Shown here piece by piece: positions 55,011 to 63,336 of a stretch of 64,000 nt of DNA; position 1 is the stretch's first letter, and the number at the start of each line of letters is the position of its first letter. The position numbers and the translations under genes are program-made. The stretch comes from Kribbella steppae (lineage in GTDB: Bacteria > Actinomycetota > Actinomycetes > Propionibacteriales > Kribbellaceae). The stretch spans positions 62,001-126,000 of the forward strand of contig NZ_SLWN01000017.1 of the NCBI RefSeq assembly GCF_004342025.1, written 5' to 3'. The notes under the pieces were generated by a model, which had not been told where the DNA came from, did not search any database, and saw only the letters and a list, made by a program, of their open reading frames with translations.

Positions 55011-57443
55011 TCAGGGGCTCGGGAATCCCGGCGTAGTGGTGATCTGCGTCGGGAGGGTGCCGGTGGGGAACGTCGGCGGCGGCAGGCTCGGTGTGAAGCT
55101 CTGCGTGGTGGTGTTGCCCGCCGGGAGGGTCTGACCAGGTGACGGCGTCTGGGTGGGCGAACCCGTTGGGAAGCCCGGCGTCTGCGACGGTGAGGTTGTC
55201 GGCGTCGGCGACGGGAACGGGTTGGCCGGCGGCCGTGCGTAGACCTGGTAGACCCGGACGGTGCCGTACTGGAAGCGGAGCTCGGTGAGCCGGTCCAGGT
55301 TCTTCGGCGGCGCACTGACGCGTTCGTCGAGCAGCAGCCACTGCACGCCGTACCGATTCCGCAGGGTCTCCAGTACGTCGCGTGTCGGCTTGGTGAAGGC
55401 TTCGTCGTTGAGCCGGAGCGTCTCCTCGTCCCAGTAGCTGCTCTGCACGCCGTGCGGGTAGGCGTCGTCGACTCTGGTCTTGTACGCCCAGCCCTGCACG
55501 AGGACGCGCCGTTCGGCGTACCCGGCGATCCAGTACGAACCAGTCAGGCAGTGTGAGGCGCGGGCGCGGTGGCAGTGCAGGTTGGTGGCGATCAGGTCGC
55601 CCGACCCCGAGTTCCGCCGGATGAACCGCGCCGCCTCGATCCCACCGGGCGCGATCGACGCGTACTCCGTCAACGACGGCTTGGCGAACTCACGCAACGA
55701 CACCGCCGTCGACGAGACCGTCATACCCAGGAGGACGGCCACGGCGATGACAGCCCAGGTACGACGTGAGCCGCGCAGCACGAGCCCGAAGACGCCGATA
55801 CCGAGTACTGCGATGACCAGAGCCACCGCCAGAGGCTGCGCGAAGCACTCAGCGCTGGTGCAAGAGTCGGGCGACCGGTAGCGACCCCAGTAGATCGCGG
55901 CAGCACCGATGAGCAGTGCGATCGCCGCCACGTAGTACTGACGACGCTCGAGCGACCCGAGACCCCAGGTGGCCAGCAGAACGCCGTAGATGAAGCCTGT
56001 GCGGACGAAGAAGAGCTGGGCCTGCCCGTCGTCGTACAACAAGGACGAGGCCGTCAGAGCGGCCAGGAATCCGAAGACGAGGAAGACCGGCATCGGATCC
56101 CGTGGCAGGCGCCGCCGGATCAACAGCGCGCCGACAGCAGGCATCAGCCAGCCGATCGCCACCACCGCGGCGATCACAGCGACCGCAGAGCCGCCACCCA
56201 TCTGGTCTGCCATGTACTCGAACGTCGCACCCGGGTCGAACATCACACCGGACTGGGCGCCACCCAGCACCAGGAAGAACGTCAGCGCATAGGCAGCCGC
56301 AACGCCCACCCCAAGGACCAGCGCACGCAAGTTGAGCCGACCGGCCCGGACAGTGAGGTAGATCCACGCTGAGGCGAGCCCAGCGGCGTACACAGGCAGT
56401 GTGGTCGCCTTCGTGAGTGCGAGCGCCGCGATGAGCACTCCGGCAGCGACGAACAGTCCGAACAGCTGTGCGCGCGTCTGACCGGGCTTACGTCGCAGGA
56501 GCAACGTAGTGACCGCAATGAGCGGCAGCAGCAGCACAGTGGAGAACGCCTGCGTCGGATTGGTCAACTGGCCGAGCGCGAACGGGGTGTCGGTGAACAG
56601 CCGGTTCGACACGGTCCAAGGCCACGCAGCCAGGTCGCCCGCGACCACGGTGAGTCCAGCGGCGATCGGCGCGGCCACAGCCCGACCGGTGAGCTGCATG
56701 CCGACCGCAGCGGCTCCCAGGACGGTCAGCAAGAGCAGACCGAACGGCACCATCCGGTACGTCAGTACGTCGAGTGGAATGCTCGTGATCCAGTGAGACG
56801 AGGCGATGTGGTCGTACGCGGCCCAGTGGCTGGTGACCCACTTGCCATCGGCGTACGGGACTCTCGGCGGGAAGTGGTGCGTCAGCTCAGCGGCCAGTGC
56901 GAGGCTGTGCGGTGCATCCGAGTTCGGCCGCAATGCACTCGGGCCGGTCAGTGGGATGAGCTGCGACCCGACCCGCACGAACCACGCGGCCACGACACCG
57001 ACCGCCACCATCACGCCGGCCGTCGCCCACCACGGCGTCGGCCGCTCGGGCAGCTTCCGGCGCGGCAAGGCGCGATACATCCCGAAGGCGAGCGCCGGCA
57101 TCAGCAGCGCCGCGAACGGCATGCTGAACACCATCCCGATCGGATAGAACAGCGCCTCGACAGCGAGTCCGAACGCCGTACCCAGGACGACGTCGGTGGT
57201 GAACCAGCCGGTGCCGCCGGTGAGCCGCCGCCAGAACATCGTGCCCGGTACGACGATGACGACCAGCAGGTATCCGAGATACGCGCCCGGCATCCAGGGC
57301 GGCTGTTCCTGCAACCCGACGAACCACGCCAGCGGCAGCACCGGCAGACTCACCAACGCCGCCACCCGTGCGCCGCGAACCCGAGCCGCGCGCTTACCCC
57401 GGCCGGCGGACATGCGCTGAGCCCGACGGCCTGGTGTGATCAC
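55011..57443 (-). CDS. Large polytopic membrane protein, GT-C-like (paralogue 4) with a Pro/Thr/Ser tail
   Basis: 810 residues. About a dozen transmembrane helices are followed by a soluble C-terminal domain that ends TELRFQYGTVRVYQVY. About 75 further residues are almost entirely Pro, Thr, Ser and Gln (PSPTPTTSPSQTPGFP and similar), which the other three paralogues lack. Family blocks include GDLIATNLHCHRARA, YWIAGYAERRVLVQGWAYKT and PTRDVLETLRNRYGVQWLLL. GTG 57443 follows TAGACT by six bases. The stop is four bases from the glycosidase stop on the other strand. The tail would lie outside the cell, perhaps in the wall. Confidence 0.68.
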   Translation of the reverse strand: MITPGRRAQRMSAGRGKRAARVRGARVAALVSLPVLPLAWFVGLQEQPPWMPGAYLGYLLVVIVVPGTMFWRRLTGGTGWFTTDVVLGTAFGLAVEALFYPIGMVFSMPFAALLMPALAFGMYRALPRRKLPERPTPWWATAGVMVAVGVVAAWFVRVGSQLIPLTGPSALRPNSDAPHSLALAAELTHHFPPRVPYADGKWVTSHWAAYDHIASSHWITSIPLDVLTYRMVPFGLLLLTVLGAAAVGMQLTGRAVAAPIAAGLTVVAGDLAAWPWTVSNRLFTDTPFALGQLTNPTQAFSTVLLLPLIAVTTLLLRRKPGQTRAQLFGLFVAAGVLIAALALTKATTLPVYAAGLASAWIYLTVRAGRLNLRALVLGVGVAAAYALTFFLVLGGAQSGVMFDPGATFEYMADQMGGGSAVAVIAAVVAIGWLMPAVGALLIRRRLPRDPMPVFLVFGFLAALTASSLLYDDGQAQLFFVRTGFIYGVLLATWGLGSLERRQYYVAAIALLIGAAAIYWGRYRSPDSCTSAECFAQPLAVALVIAVLGIGVFGLVLRGSRRTWAVIAVAVLLGMTVSSTAVSLREFAKPSLTEYASIAPGGIEAARFIRRNSGSGDLIATNLHCHRARASHCLTGSYWIAGYAERRVLVQGWAYKTRVDDAYPHGVQSSYWDEETLRLNDEAFTKPTRDVLETLRNRYGVQWLLLDERVSAPPKNLDRLTELRFQYGTVRVYQVYARPPANPFPSPTPTTSPSQTPGFPTGSPTQTPSPGQTLPAGNTTTQSFTPSLPPPTFPTGTLPTQITTTPGFPSP

Positions 57444-57449
57444 CGGTGA

Positions 57450-57455
57450 AGTCTA
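57450..57455 (-). promoter_or_regulatory. -10 hexamer TAGACT of GT-C paralogue 4
   Basis: TAGACT on the minus strand ends six bases before GTG 57443. Confidence 0.45.
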
Positions 57456-57551
57456 TGAGTCGCGAGAGTCGCACTCGCAGGCGGCGAGCCGTTTACTGCC
57501 TGGAAGATCCCTCTTACACTCGGTAATCTCCCAAGTCAGACGGGAGGTCCT

Positions 57552-57722
57552 ATGATCGCCCTCCACATCGCCGGGCTGCCGGTCGAGGAGATCGTGCTCG
57601 CCGCCATCGCGGCCGCGGCACCGCTGATCGCCCTGATCGGCTGGGAAATCTCGAGCCGGGTCAAACGACTGAAATCCCTGGTACGACGTCGCGCCGTGAC
57701 CCCGCCACCGGAACCCCCGTGA
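57552..57722 (+). CDS. Small single-helix membrane protein
   Basis: 56 residues from ATG 57552 with GGGAGG four bases upstream and TAATCT about 20 bases before that as a possible -10 box. A hydrophobic helix (IVLAAIAAAAPLIALIGWEI) is followed by a basic, Pro-rich tail (RVKRLKSLVRRRAVTPPPEP). It stops 32 bases before the acyl carrier protein gene, whose TAGGCT promoter lies between. No family recognised; good ribosome site and codon use make it likely to be real. Confidence 0.55.
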   Translation: MIALHIAGLPVEEIVLAAIAAAAPLIALIGWEISSRVKRLKSLVRRRAVTPPPEPP

Positions 57723-57740
57723 GCCAGTCGGCGCACAAGC

Positions 57741-57746
57741 TAGGCT
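57741..57746 (+). promoter_or_regulatory. -10 hexamer TAGGCT of the acyl carrier protein gene
   Basis: TAGGCT ends eight bases before ATG 57755, marking a leaderless start for the ACP-ligase-SDR operon. Confidence 0.5.
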
Positions 57747-57754
57747 TTGGCCTC

Positions 57755-58006
57755 ATGAGTTCGATAGCGCGTGGCAGGGTCAGGGAGTTGATGGGCGAGG
57801 TGATGACGGCGCAGGGAAGGAACTTGCCGGGCGACGACACCGCCGATCTGCGAGAGATCGGGTTTCGGTCGCTGGACTTCTCCGAGCTGGCCCTCCGGGT
57901 GGAGGACGAGCTGGGTGACGAGCTGAACTTCGATGCCCCCGGGCTGCGCCGGATCGCCACTGTCGGCGATGTGCTGGACTTCATCGAGCAACTCCAGTCG
58001 GCGTGA
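57755..58006 (+). CDS. Acyl carrier protein
   Basis: 83 residues of four-helix ACP type. The phosphopantetheine site is Ser39 in REIGFRSLDFSELALRVEDE; the usual Asp before this Ser is Arg. The acidic helix II and closing TVGDVLDFIEQL are normal. ATG 57755 is set by the TAGGCT box; the stop overlaps the next start (GTGA). It would carry an acyl group loaded by the adjoining AMP ligase and possibly reduced by the SDR, a cassette-type pathway separate from fatty acid synthesis. Confidence 0.85.
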   Translation: MSSIARGRVRELMGEVMTAQGRNLPGDDTADLREIGFRSLDFSELALRVEDELGDELNFDAPGLRRIATVGDVLDFIEQLQSA

Positions 58007-59244
58007 CCGCGCCGCGCCGGACCACCGCTCTCATCGGTGACGACAACACAGTGGTCGTCGCCGGGAAGAGCCTGACCTGGCGGACCCTGCACAAGCTTTC
58101 GCAGTTGCCCTCACCGGCTGCCGTCCTGGTAGACAACGGCGCGGACGCACTGGCGGCCCTCCGCCACCATGCGGTCCACGGCACCGAGCTCCTGGTCGCG
58201 ACGAGGTCCCGCGTCGACCATCGGATGCGCGAGGAGCTGGGCGAGTCCGGTTTCGCCATCGTTCTGCCCGGTGGCGACGTGACGCCGGCAAAGCTCAAGC
58301 GGGTCGAGGAATCCGGTCGCGCCTGGCTGCTCACGTCGGGATCGACCGGCCGGCCCAAGCGGATCGGCCACACCCTCGAGACTCTCACCACGGTCACCGG
58401 CGAGCAGCCGCCGCGCACCTGGCTGCTCCCGTACTCACCAGGCACCTACGCCTGGTGGCAGGTCGTCACGCTCTCGCTGACCCACGCCGACCAGGGCCTG
58501 GTCGTGATCGAGCCCGACGAACTGGAGGACTGGCCGGCCATCGCCGCCGAGCACGGTGTCACCGCCGCCTCCGGTACGCCGACCTTCTGGCGGCAGGCGA
58601 TCTACCGGGATGCCGACGCGTTGGCCGCCGTACCGCTGGAGCAGATCACGCTCGGTGGTGAACCCGTGGACCAGGCGATCCTCGATCAGTTGCGGGACCT
58701 CTTCCCGAAGGCCCGGATCTCCTGGATCTATGCGTCGTCCGAGGTCGGTGCCTCGATCGTGGTCCATGACGGGCTGGCCGGATTCCCGCGTGAGTGGCTG
58801 GATCGCAAGCCCGATCCGGACCGCCCGATGCTGTCGCTGGACGGCGACGAGTTGGTGATCCGTTCGCCGCACCACGGCGCCGGGCTGGTCGGCGCGGTGC
58901 ACACCGGCGACCGGGTCGAGTTCGTCGACGACCGCGTGCTGATCACCGGCCGGATCGACACCGACGAGATCAACGTCGGCGGGTCGAAGGTGTCCGCCGG
59001 TATCGTCCGCAACGTGCTGATGGGTCATCCGGGCGTCTCCTGGGCGCGGGTGTACGCGCGCAAGGCGCCTTTGGTCGGCCGGATGGTCGCCGCCGAGGTT
59101 GTGCCGAACCGGGCGCTCGGCCCGATCACCCACGACGACCTGGTCCAGTGGTGCTCGAGCCGGCTGCCGGACTACGGCGTACCGCGGCGGATCCGGTTCC
59201 TCGACGAGATCCCGCAGAAAGAGACACTCAAAAGTGACGTCTGA
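58003..59244 (+). CDS. AMP-dependent acyl ligase
   Basis: 413 residues, a compact ANL-superfamily enzyme. The P-loop is LLTSGSTGRPKR (about 109-120); further motifs are WIYASSEVGASIVVHDG, HTGDRVEFVDDRVLITGRID and DEINVGGSKVSAGIVRNVLM. It ends IPQKETLKSDV, with the final Lys (about 410) as the C-terminal adenylation lysine. It is shorter than typical acyl-CoA synthetases at the N-terminus. It probably loads an acid onto the adjacent ACP. It overlaps the ACP by four bases and the SDR by eleven. Confidence 0.85.
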   Translation: MTAPRRTTALIGDDNTVVVAGKSLTWRTLHKLSQLPSPAAVLVDNGADALAALRHHAVHGTELLVATRSRVDHRMREELGESGFAIVLPGGDVTPAKLKRVEESGRAWLLTSGSTGRPKRIGHTLETLTTVTGEQPPRTWLLPYSPGTYAWWQVVTLSLTHADQGLVVIEPDELEDWPAIAAEHGVTAASGTPTFWRQAIYRDADALAAVPLEQITLGGEPVDQAILDQLRDLFPKARISWIYASSEVGASIVVHDGLAGFPREWLDRKPDPDRPMLSLDGDELVIRSPHHGAGLVGAVHTGDRVEFVDDRVLITGRIDTDEINVGGSKVSAGIVRNVLMGHPGVSWARVYARKAPLVGRMVAAEVVPNRALGPITHDDLVQWCSSRLPDYGVPRRIRFLDEIPQKETLKSDV

Positions 59245-59983
59245 ATCCAACCTGGTCCCGCCCGCGTCGGTCGTCCTGGTGTCGGGTGGTTCCCGCGGCC
59301 TCGGGCTGGCGATCGTCGCCGATCTGCTCGCCGCCGGGGTAAAGGTCGCCGCGTTCGCCCGGACCGTGACACCGGAGCTGACCGCACTCGGCGAGAAGTA
59401 CCCGGACCACCTGTACTACGGCTCCGTCGACGTCAACGACGCCGAGGCCGGACAGGCGTTCGTCCGCACGGTGGAAACGACCCTCGGCCCGATCGACGGC
59501 CTGGTCAACAACGCGGCGATCGGCCAGGACTCGCTGCACGTCCACACCTCGGCCGACCAGCTCGCGCAGATCATCCAGACCAACCTGACGTCACCGCTGA
59601 TCCTGACCCGGTTCGTCCTGCGCCGCATGCTCGCGAAGGGCCTGAAGGGCCGGATCGTCAACGTCACCTCGATCTGCGCCCAGCGCGGCTACCCGGGCCT
59701 GGTCGCCTACTCCGCCACCAAGGGCGGGATGGACGCGGCGACCCGGTCACTGGCCCGCGAGCTCGGCGGCCGCGTGCTGGCCAACGCGGTCGCGCCCGGG
59801 TTCTTCGCCTCCGAGATGTCCGCGGTGCTCGGCCAGACCCAGCTCGACCAGATCGTCCGCCGGACGCCGACCGGACACCTGACCGAGCCGGACGACGTCG
59901 TACCGGTCGTGCGGATGCTGCTGCTCGACAACACCAACATCAACGGCCAGGTCCTGGTCATCGACGGCGCCGCCTCGATCTGA
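59234..59983 (+). CDS. Short-chain dehydrogenase/reductase, 3-oxoacyl-ACP reductase type
   Basis: 249 residues. VLVSGGSRGLGLAIV is the NADP loop, VNNAAIG the NNAG-equivalent, and the catalytic set is Ser146, Tyr159 and Lys163 (TSICAQRGYPGLVAYSATKG). It ends NINGQVLVIDGAASI, as in FabG-like reductases. The GTG at 59234 overlaps the ligase 3' end by eleven bases, so the proteins are made together. With the ACP and ligase it could form a 3-hydroxyacyl donor, for example for N-acylation of a nonulosonic acid; this is inference. Confidence 0.85.
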   Translation: MTSESNLVPPASVVLVSGGSRGLGLAIVADLLAAGVKVAAFARTVTPELTALGEKYPDHLYYGSVDVNDAEAGQAFVRTVETTLGPIDGLVNNAAIGQDSLHVHTSADQLAQIIQTNLTSPLILTRFVLRRMLAKGLKGRIVNVTSICAQRGYPGLVAYSATKGGMDAATRSLARELGGRVLANAVAPGFFASEMSAVLGQTQLDQIVRRTPTGHLTEPDDVVPVVRMLLLDNTNINGQVLVIDGAASI

Positions 59984-60017
59984 GGGACTTCGGTACGCCG
60001 AGACGTACCGAAGTCCC
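59984..60017. terminator. Bidirectional hairpin terminator
   Basis: GGGACTTCGGTAC (59984-59996) pairs perfectly with GTACCGAAGTCCC (60005-60017) around an 8-base loop. It lies exactly between the convergent SDR and flavoprotein stops and marks the right border of the glycan/acyl locus. Confidence 0.85.
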
Positions 60018-60024
60018 GGCGAAC

Positions 60025-61416
60025 TCACGCAGGTCTGATGTTCGCATTGCGGTGGAACACGTTGTCCGGGTCGTACTTCCGCTTGAGCTCCGCCAACCGG
60101 TCGTACTTGGGTCCGAACGACGCCCGCAGCCGGTCCTCGTCGTAGTCGGCCATCCCGTTGATGTAGCTGCCGATGTTGATCGCGTGCGGCTGCAGGGCGT
60201 TCCAGAATCCCCGCACCCACTCGCGCTCGGCGTCCTGCATCTCCGGCATCGGGCACTGGGCGATCGCGAACACCGCGTACCGGTCGGTCCGCCCGCCGCC
60301 GAACGCGGTGGTGTCGTCGGCGACCGCCGTGTAGGCGTGGTCGAGCCGGTAGAACAGCACGGCCGACAACGGTGAGGTCTTCTTCGGCACGTGCTCGGTG
60401 ATCACCTCGATGGCGCCGTCGGTCAGGTCCTCGAGGTAGGTGCCCTTCTCGTAGCAGTAGTGGCCCCAGTCGTTCGCCTCGTCCAGCGACTGCTGCAGCG
60501 CGACGTACGGCATCGGCGTCGCGAACTCGAACAGCGGCGGCAGCGTGGTGCGGATCCGCTCCAGCACCTCCGCGTGCTCGTCGGGCGAACCGAACCCGAT
60601 CACTACGAGGCCGTAGCCCGGCTGGAAATGGTGCTGCTCCGGCACGAACGGTGCCGGCGGCGCGTTCAGGCAGGCGGGCACCACGCTGAACGTCGGTGGC
60701 AGGCTCGGGATCAGGTCCCGGGCCATCCGCAGTACGTCGGCGCCCTGGTCCAGACCCCAGAACGCCAGGCCGTAGTTCACCATCGGCCCGGCCTCGTGCA
60801 GCCGGAACTCGAACTCGGTCACCACGCCGAAGTTCCCGCCACCGCCCCGGACCGCCCAGAACAGATCCGGGTTCTCGTCCTCGGCGGCGCGCAGGATGCT
60901 GCCGTCCGCGGTGACGATCTGGACCGACTCCAGGTTGTCGATGCTGAGGCCGTGCTGGCGGGTCAGCCAGCCCATCCCGCCGCCGAGCGTGAGCCCGCCG
61001 ACACCGGTGTGGCTGATCATCCCGGCCGGTACGGCCAGCCCGTGCGGCTGGGTCGCGGCGTCGAGATCACGCAGCAGCGCGCCGCCGCCGACCCGGGCCC
61101 GGCGAGCCTCCGGGTCGACCGTGACCTGGTTCATCCTGCTCAGGTCGATCATCAGGCCGTCGTCGACCGATGAGGCACCGGACATGCTGTGCGAGCCGCC
61201 GCGGACGGCGATCTCCAGTCCCTGTGCCACCCCGAACAGCACGGCGGCCGAGACGTCCTCGGCGGTCTGCACCTGGGCGATCACCGCCGGTCGCCGGTCG
61301 TGCTGGGCGTTCCACAGCCGCCGGGCGTCGTCGTACCCGTCCTCGCCCGGTCCGAGTACGGTCCCCTCCAGGGCAGTGCGTAGTTCGTCGAAGCCGGCTT
61401 CCGCAAGCTGAGTCAT
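60025..61416 (-). CDS. Berberine-bridge-type FAD-linked oxidase
   Basis: 463 residues. FAD-binding PCMH domain: LEIAVRGGSHSMSGASSVDD with His76, the usual 8-alpha-histidyl flavin attachment residue; GMISHTGVGGLTLGGGMGWL; FWAVRGGGGNFGVVTEFEFR. The C-terminal BBE segment is YDRLAELKRKYDPDNVFHRN. No Cys is seen in the GVGGLTLGGG loop, so single covalent attachment is expected. ATG 61416 with GGAGGGGA upstream. These enzymes oxidise sugars, alcohols or secondary metabolites; substrate not predictable. Confidence 0.9.
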   Translation of the reverse strand: MTQLAEAGFDELRTALEGTVLGPGEDGYDDARRLWNAQHDRRPAVIAQVQTAEDVSAAVLFGVAQGLEIAVRGGSHSMSGASSVDDGLMIDLSRMNQVTVDPEARRARVGGGALLRDLDAATQPHGLAVPAGMISHTGVGGLTLGGGMGWLTRQHGLSIDNLESVQIVTADGSILRAAEDENPDLFWAVRGGGGNFGVVTEFEFRLHEAGPMVNYGLAFWGLDQGADVLRMARDLIPSLPPTFSVVPACLNAPPAPFVPEQHHFQPGYGLVVIGFGSPDEHAEVLERIRTTLPPLFEFATPMPYVALQQSLDEANDWGHYCYEKGTYLEDLTDGAIEVITEHVPKKTSPLSAVLFYRLDHAYTAVADDTTAFGGGRTDRYAVFAIAQCPMPEMQDAEREWVRGFWNALQPHAINIGSYINGMADYDEDRLRASFGPKYDRLAELKRKYDPDNVFHRNANIRPA

Positions 61417-61595
61417 GACTTTCCCCTCCCCGATTTCGGTGCTGTCAGGCTAGGTGCCTGTGCTCCCGCGGACAGCGCCCTTTAGGGCAGATCTTCGCGC
61501 GCTGTCTTCAGTCAGGCTTAAGAAAAGCCCGGTTTTCCACAAGGGCTGTCGATCGCGTTTGGGTGTCAACTTCGTTGAGTGTCAGACTCGACCGC

Positions 61596-62810
61596 GTGAG
61601 TGACGAGGAAATCCTGCGGCTGTTACCGATCGCGGCGACGATCGTTGCCGTACGCGACGATCGCGCGGACCAGCAATTGGCCCGGCTGGGTGCGTACGAC
61701 GAGCGCGACCAAGCGCAGGTGGACCGTTGCCTGCAAGGCTTTCTGACCGCTCTGGTCCGCGCCACCTGGGAACGCGGCTGGACGCCGGCCGATGTCGTCC
61801 AGCACGGCCGCCGGCAGTTGGACCCAGGTGTGGAGCCGCTGCTGCTGGCCGCGATCTCCGCGGAACACAAGACCTATCGACAAACCACGATCGATCCGCG
61901 CTGGCTCGACCAGTTGGCGGACTTGGGGGTCTCGCAACCCTTCACCGAGCTGAGCCTGACCACGTGGGCCGCCGCCGCCCGCGTCGGCCGCTACCTGACG
62001 CTCCACCACGCCCTCTCGCTGGCCGGCTTCCTCCAGGCCCTACCGATACTCGCCCGGCTCTACCCCTTGCCAGGTGCCGCTTCGGTACGACGCCAGGCAC
62101 CCGCCGTACCGGCGAACGGGAAGATGCTCGCCCGGATCCGGGGACTGCTGGCGAAGGCGGAGGCGACCGAGTTCCCCGACGAGGCGGAAGCCTTGTCCGG
62201 CAAGGCGCAGGAGCTGATGGCGAAGTTCTCGCTCGATCGCGCCCTGGTCGAGGCGGACCCGGCGGTGGAGATCCCGGACGACTCCGCCGCCCGCCGGCTC
62301 TGGGTCGATACGCCGTACGTCTCGGCCAAGGCGCAGCTGGTCGGCGCGGTTGCGTCGGCGAACCGCTGTCGGACGGTTGTGATCGATCAGCTGGCCGTAG
62401 TCACCATCGTCGGCGAGGAGCTGGACCTGCAGCTGACCGAGATCCTCAGTACTTCCCTGCTGGTGCAGGCGAATCGGGCGATGCTTGCCGCGGGCAAACA
62501 CATCGGCCGGCGTGGCGAGTCCCGGACCCGCTCGTTCCGGCAGTCGTTCCTGATGGCGTACGCGCAGCGGATCGGGGAGCGGTTGCAGGTGACGGCGGCC
62601 GCCACGCAGGCCGCCGTACCGGAAGCGGATGCGGACCGGCTGCTGCCGGTCCTGACGAAGCGGGAGGAGCAGGTGGACGCGTTGTTCACCAAGCTGTTCC
62701 CGAACACGACAACCCGGCGGACCAGGATCACCAACGGCGCCGGCTGGGAAGCAGGCCTCACCGCGGCCGACCAGGCCCAGCTCGACGCCCGCCGCCAGGT
62801 CCGCCGATGA
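61596..62810 (+). CDS. DUF2786 protein
   Basis: 404 residues from GTG 61596, chosen because CAGACT stands seven bases upstream as at other leaderless genes; an earlier GTG at 61563 is possible. The DUF2786 helix pair MLARIRGLLAKAEATEFPDE and ALSGKAQELMAKFSLDRALV lies mid-protein. The C-terminal half has GRRGESRTRSFRQSFLMAYA and ERLQV, like the SprT/phage-associated DUF2786 proteins that may bind or cut nucleic acid. Function unknown; no phage context. Confidence 0.75.
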   Translation: MSDEEILRLLPIAATIVAVRDDRADQQLARLGAYDERDQAQVDRCLQGFLTALVRATWERGWTPADVVQHGRRQLDPGVEPLLLAAISAEHKTYRQTTIDPRWLDQLADLGVSQPFTELSLTTWAAAARVGRYLTLHHALSLAGFLQALPILARLYPLPGAASVRRQAPAVPANGKMLARIRGLLAKAEATEFPDEAEALSGKAQELMAKFSLDRALVEADPAVEIPDDSAARRLWVDTPYVSAKAQLVGAVASANRCRTVVIDQLAVVTIVGEELDLQLTEILSTSLLVQANRAMLAAGKHIGRRGESRTRSFRQSFLMAYAQRIGERLQVTAAATQAAVPEADADRLLPVLTKREEQVDALFTKLFPNTTTRRTRITNGAGWEAGLTAADQAQLDARRQVRR

Positions 62811-62832
62811 CGGCCGGGCCGGTATCCCCGGC

Positions 62833-63336
62833 GTGCTGCGGATCGAGCTGGACGTGCGGCCGAATGCCGACGGCTGGTTCAAGGAGAACTTCCATGCCGC
62901 CGAGCTCGAAGACGCCGGGATGCCGCGCTTCGAGGTGCGCCAGCACAACGTGCTGTACCTGGCCGAGCCGGGCATCACGCGGGGGATCCACGCCGAGCCG
63001 TGGGACAAGTACCTGTCGCCGTCCAACGGCCGGGTGTTCGCAGCGATCGTCGATCTGCGCGACGGCGAGACCTTCGGCCGGGTGGAGACGTTCGAGCTCG
63101 ACGCCGGGCAGGCGCTCTCTGTGCCGCGCGGCTGCGGCAACTCCTTCTGCGTCCTGGAGCCGCACACCGTCTACAACTTCCTGGTGAACGATCACTGGTC
63201 GCCGGAGCGCGTCACCGTCGACCTGTTCGACCCGGAGCTCGCGATCGAGTGGCCGTTCCCGCGGGACCGGCTCAGCTACACCGAGCGGGACGCCGCGAAT
63301 CCGTCGTTGGACAGCGTCAGGAGCGCTCTGGTCTGA
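62833..63336 (+). CDS. RmlC-like cupin (dTDP-sugar 3,5-epimerase family)
   Basis: 167 residues. DVRPNADGWFKENFHAAEL, GITRGIHAEPWDKYLSPSNG with His53 at the RmlC general-base position, RVFAAIVDLRDGETFGRVET and ALSVPRGCGNSFCVLEPHTV reproduce the RmlC fold. The start GTG 62833 is the only one in frame; an ATG at 62807 that overlaps the previous stop is out of frame, so the N-terminus is slightly short. An NDP-hexose epimerase role suits a glycan-rich region. It overlaps the TetR gene by 20 bases tail to tail. Confidence 0.8.
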   Translation: MLRIELDVRPNADGWFKENFHAAELEDAGMPRFEVRQHNVLYLAEPGITRGIHAEPWDKYLSPSNGRVFAAIVDLRDGETFGRVETFELDAGQALSVPRGCGNSFCVLEPHTVYNFLVNDHWSPERVTVDLFDPELAIEWPFPRDRLSYTERDAANPSLDSVRSALV

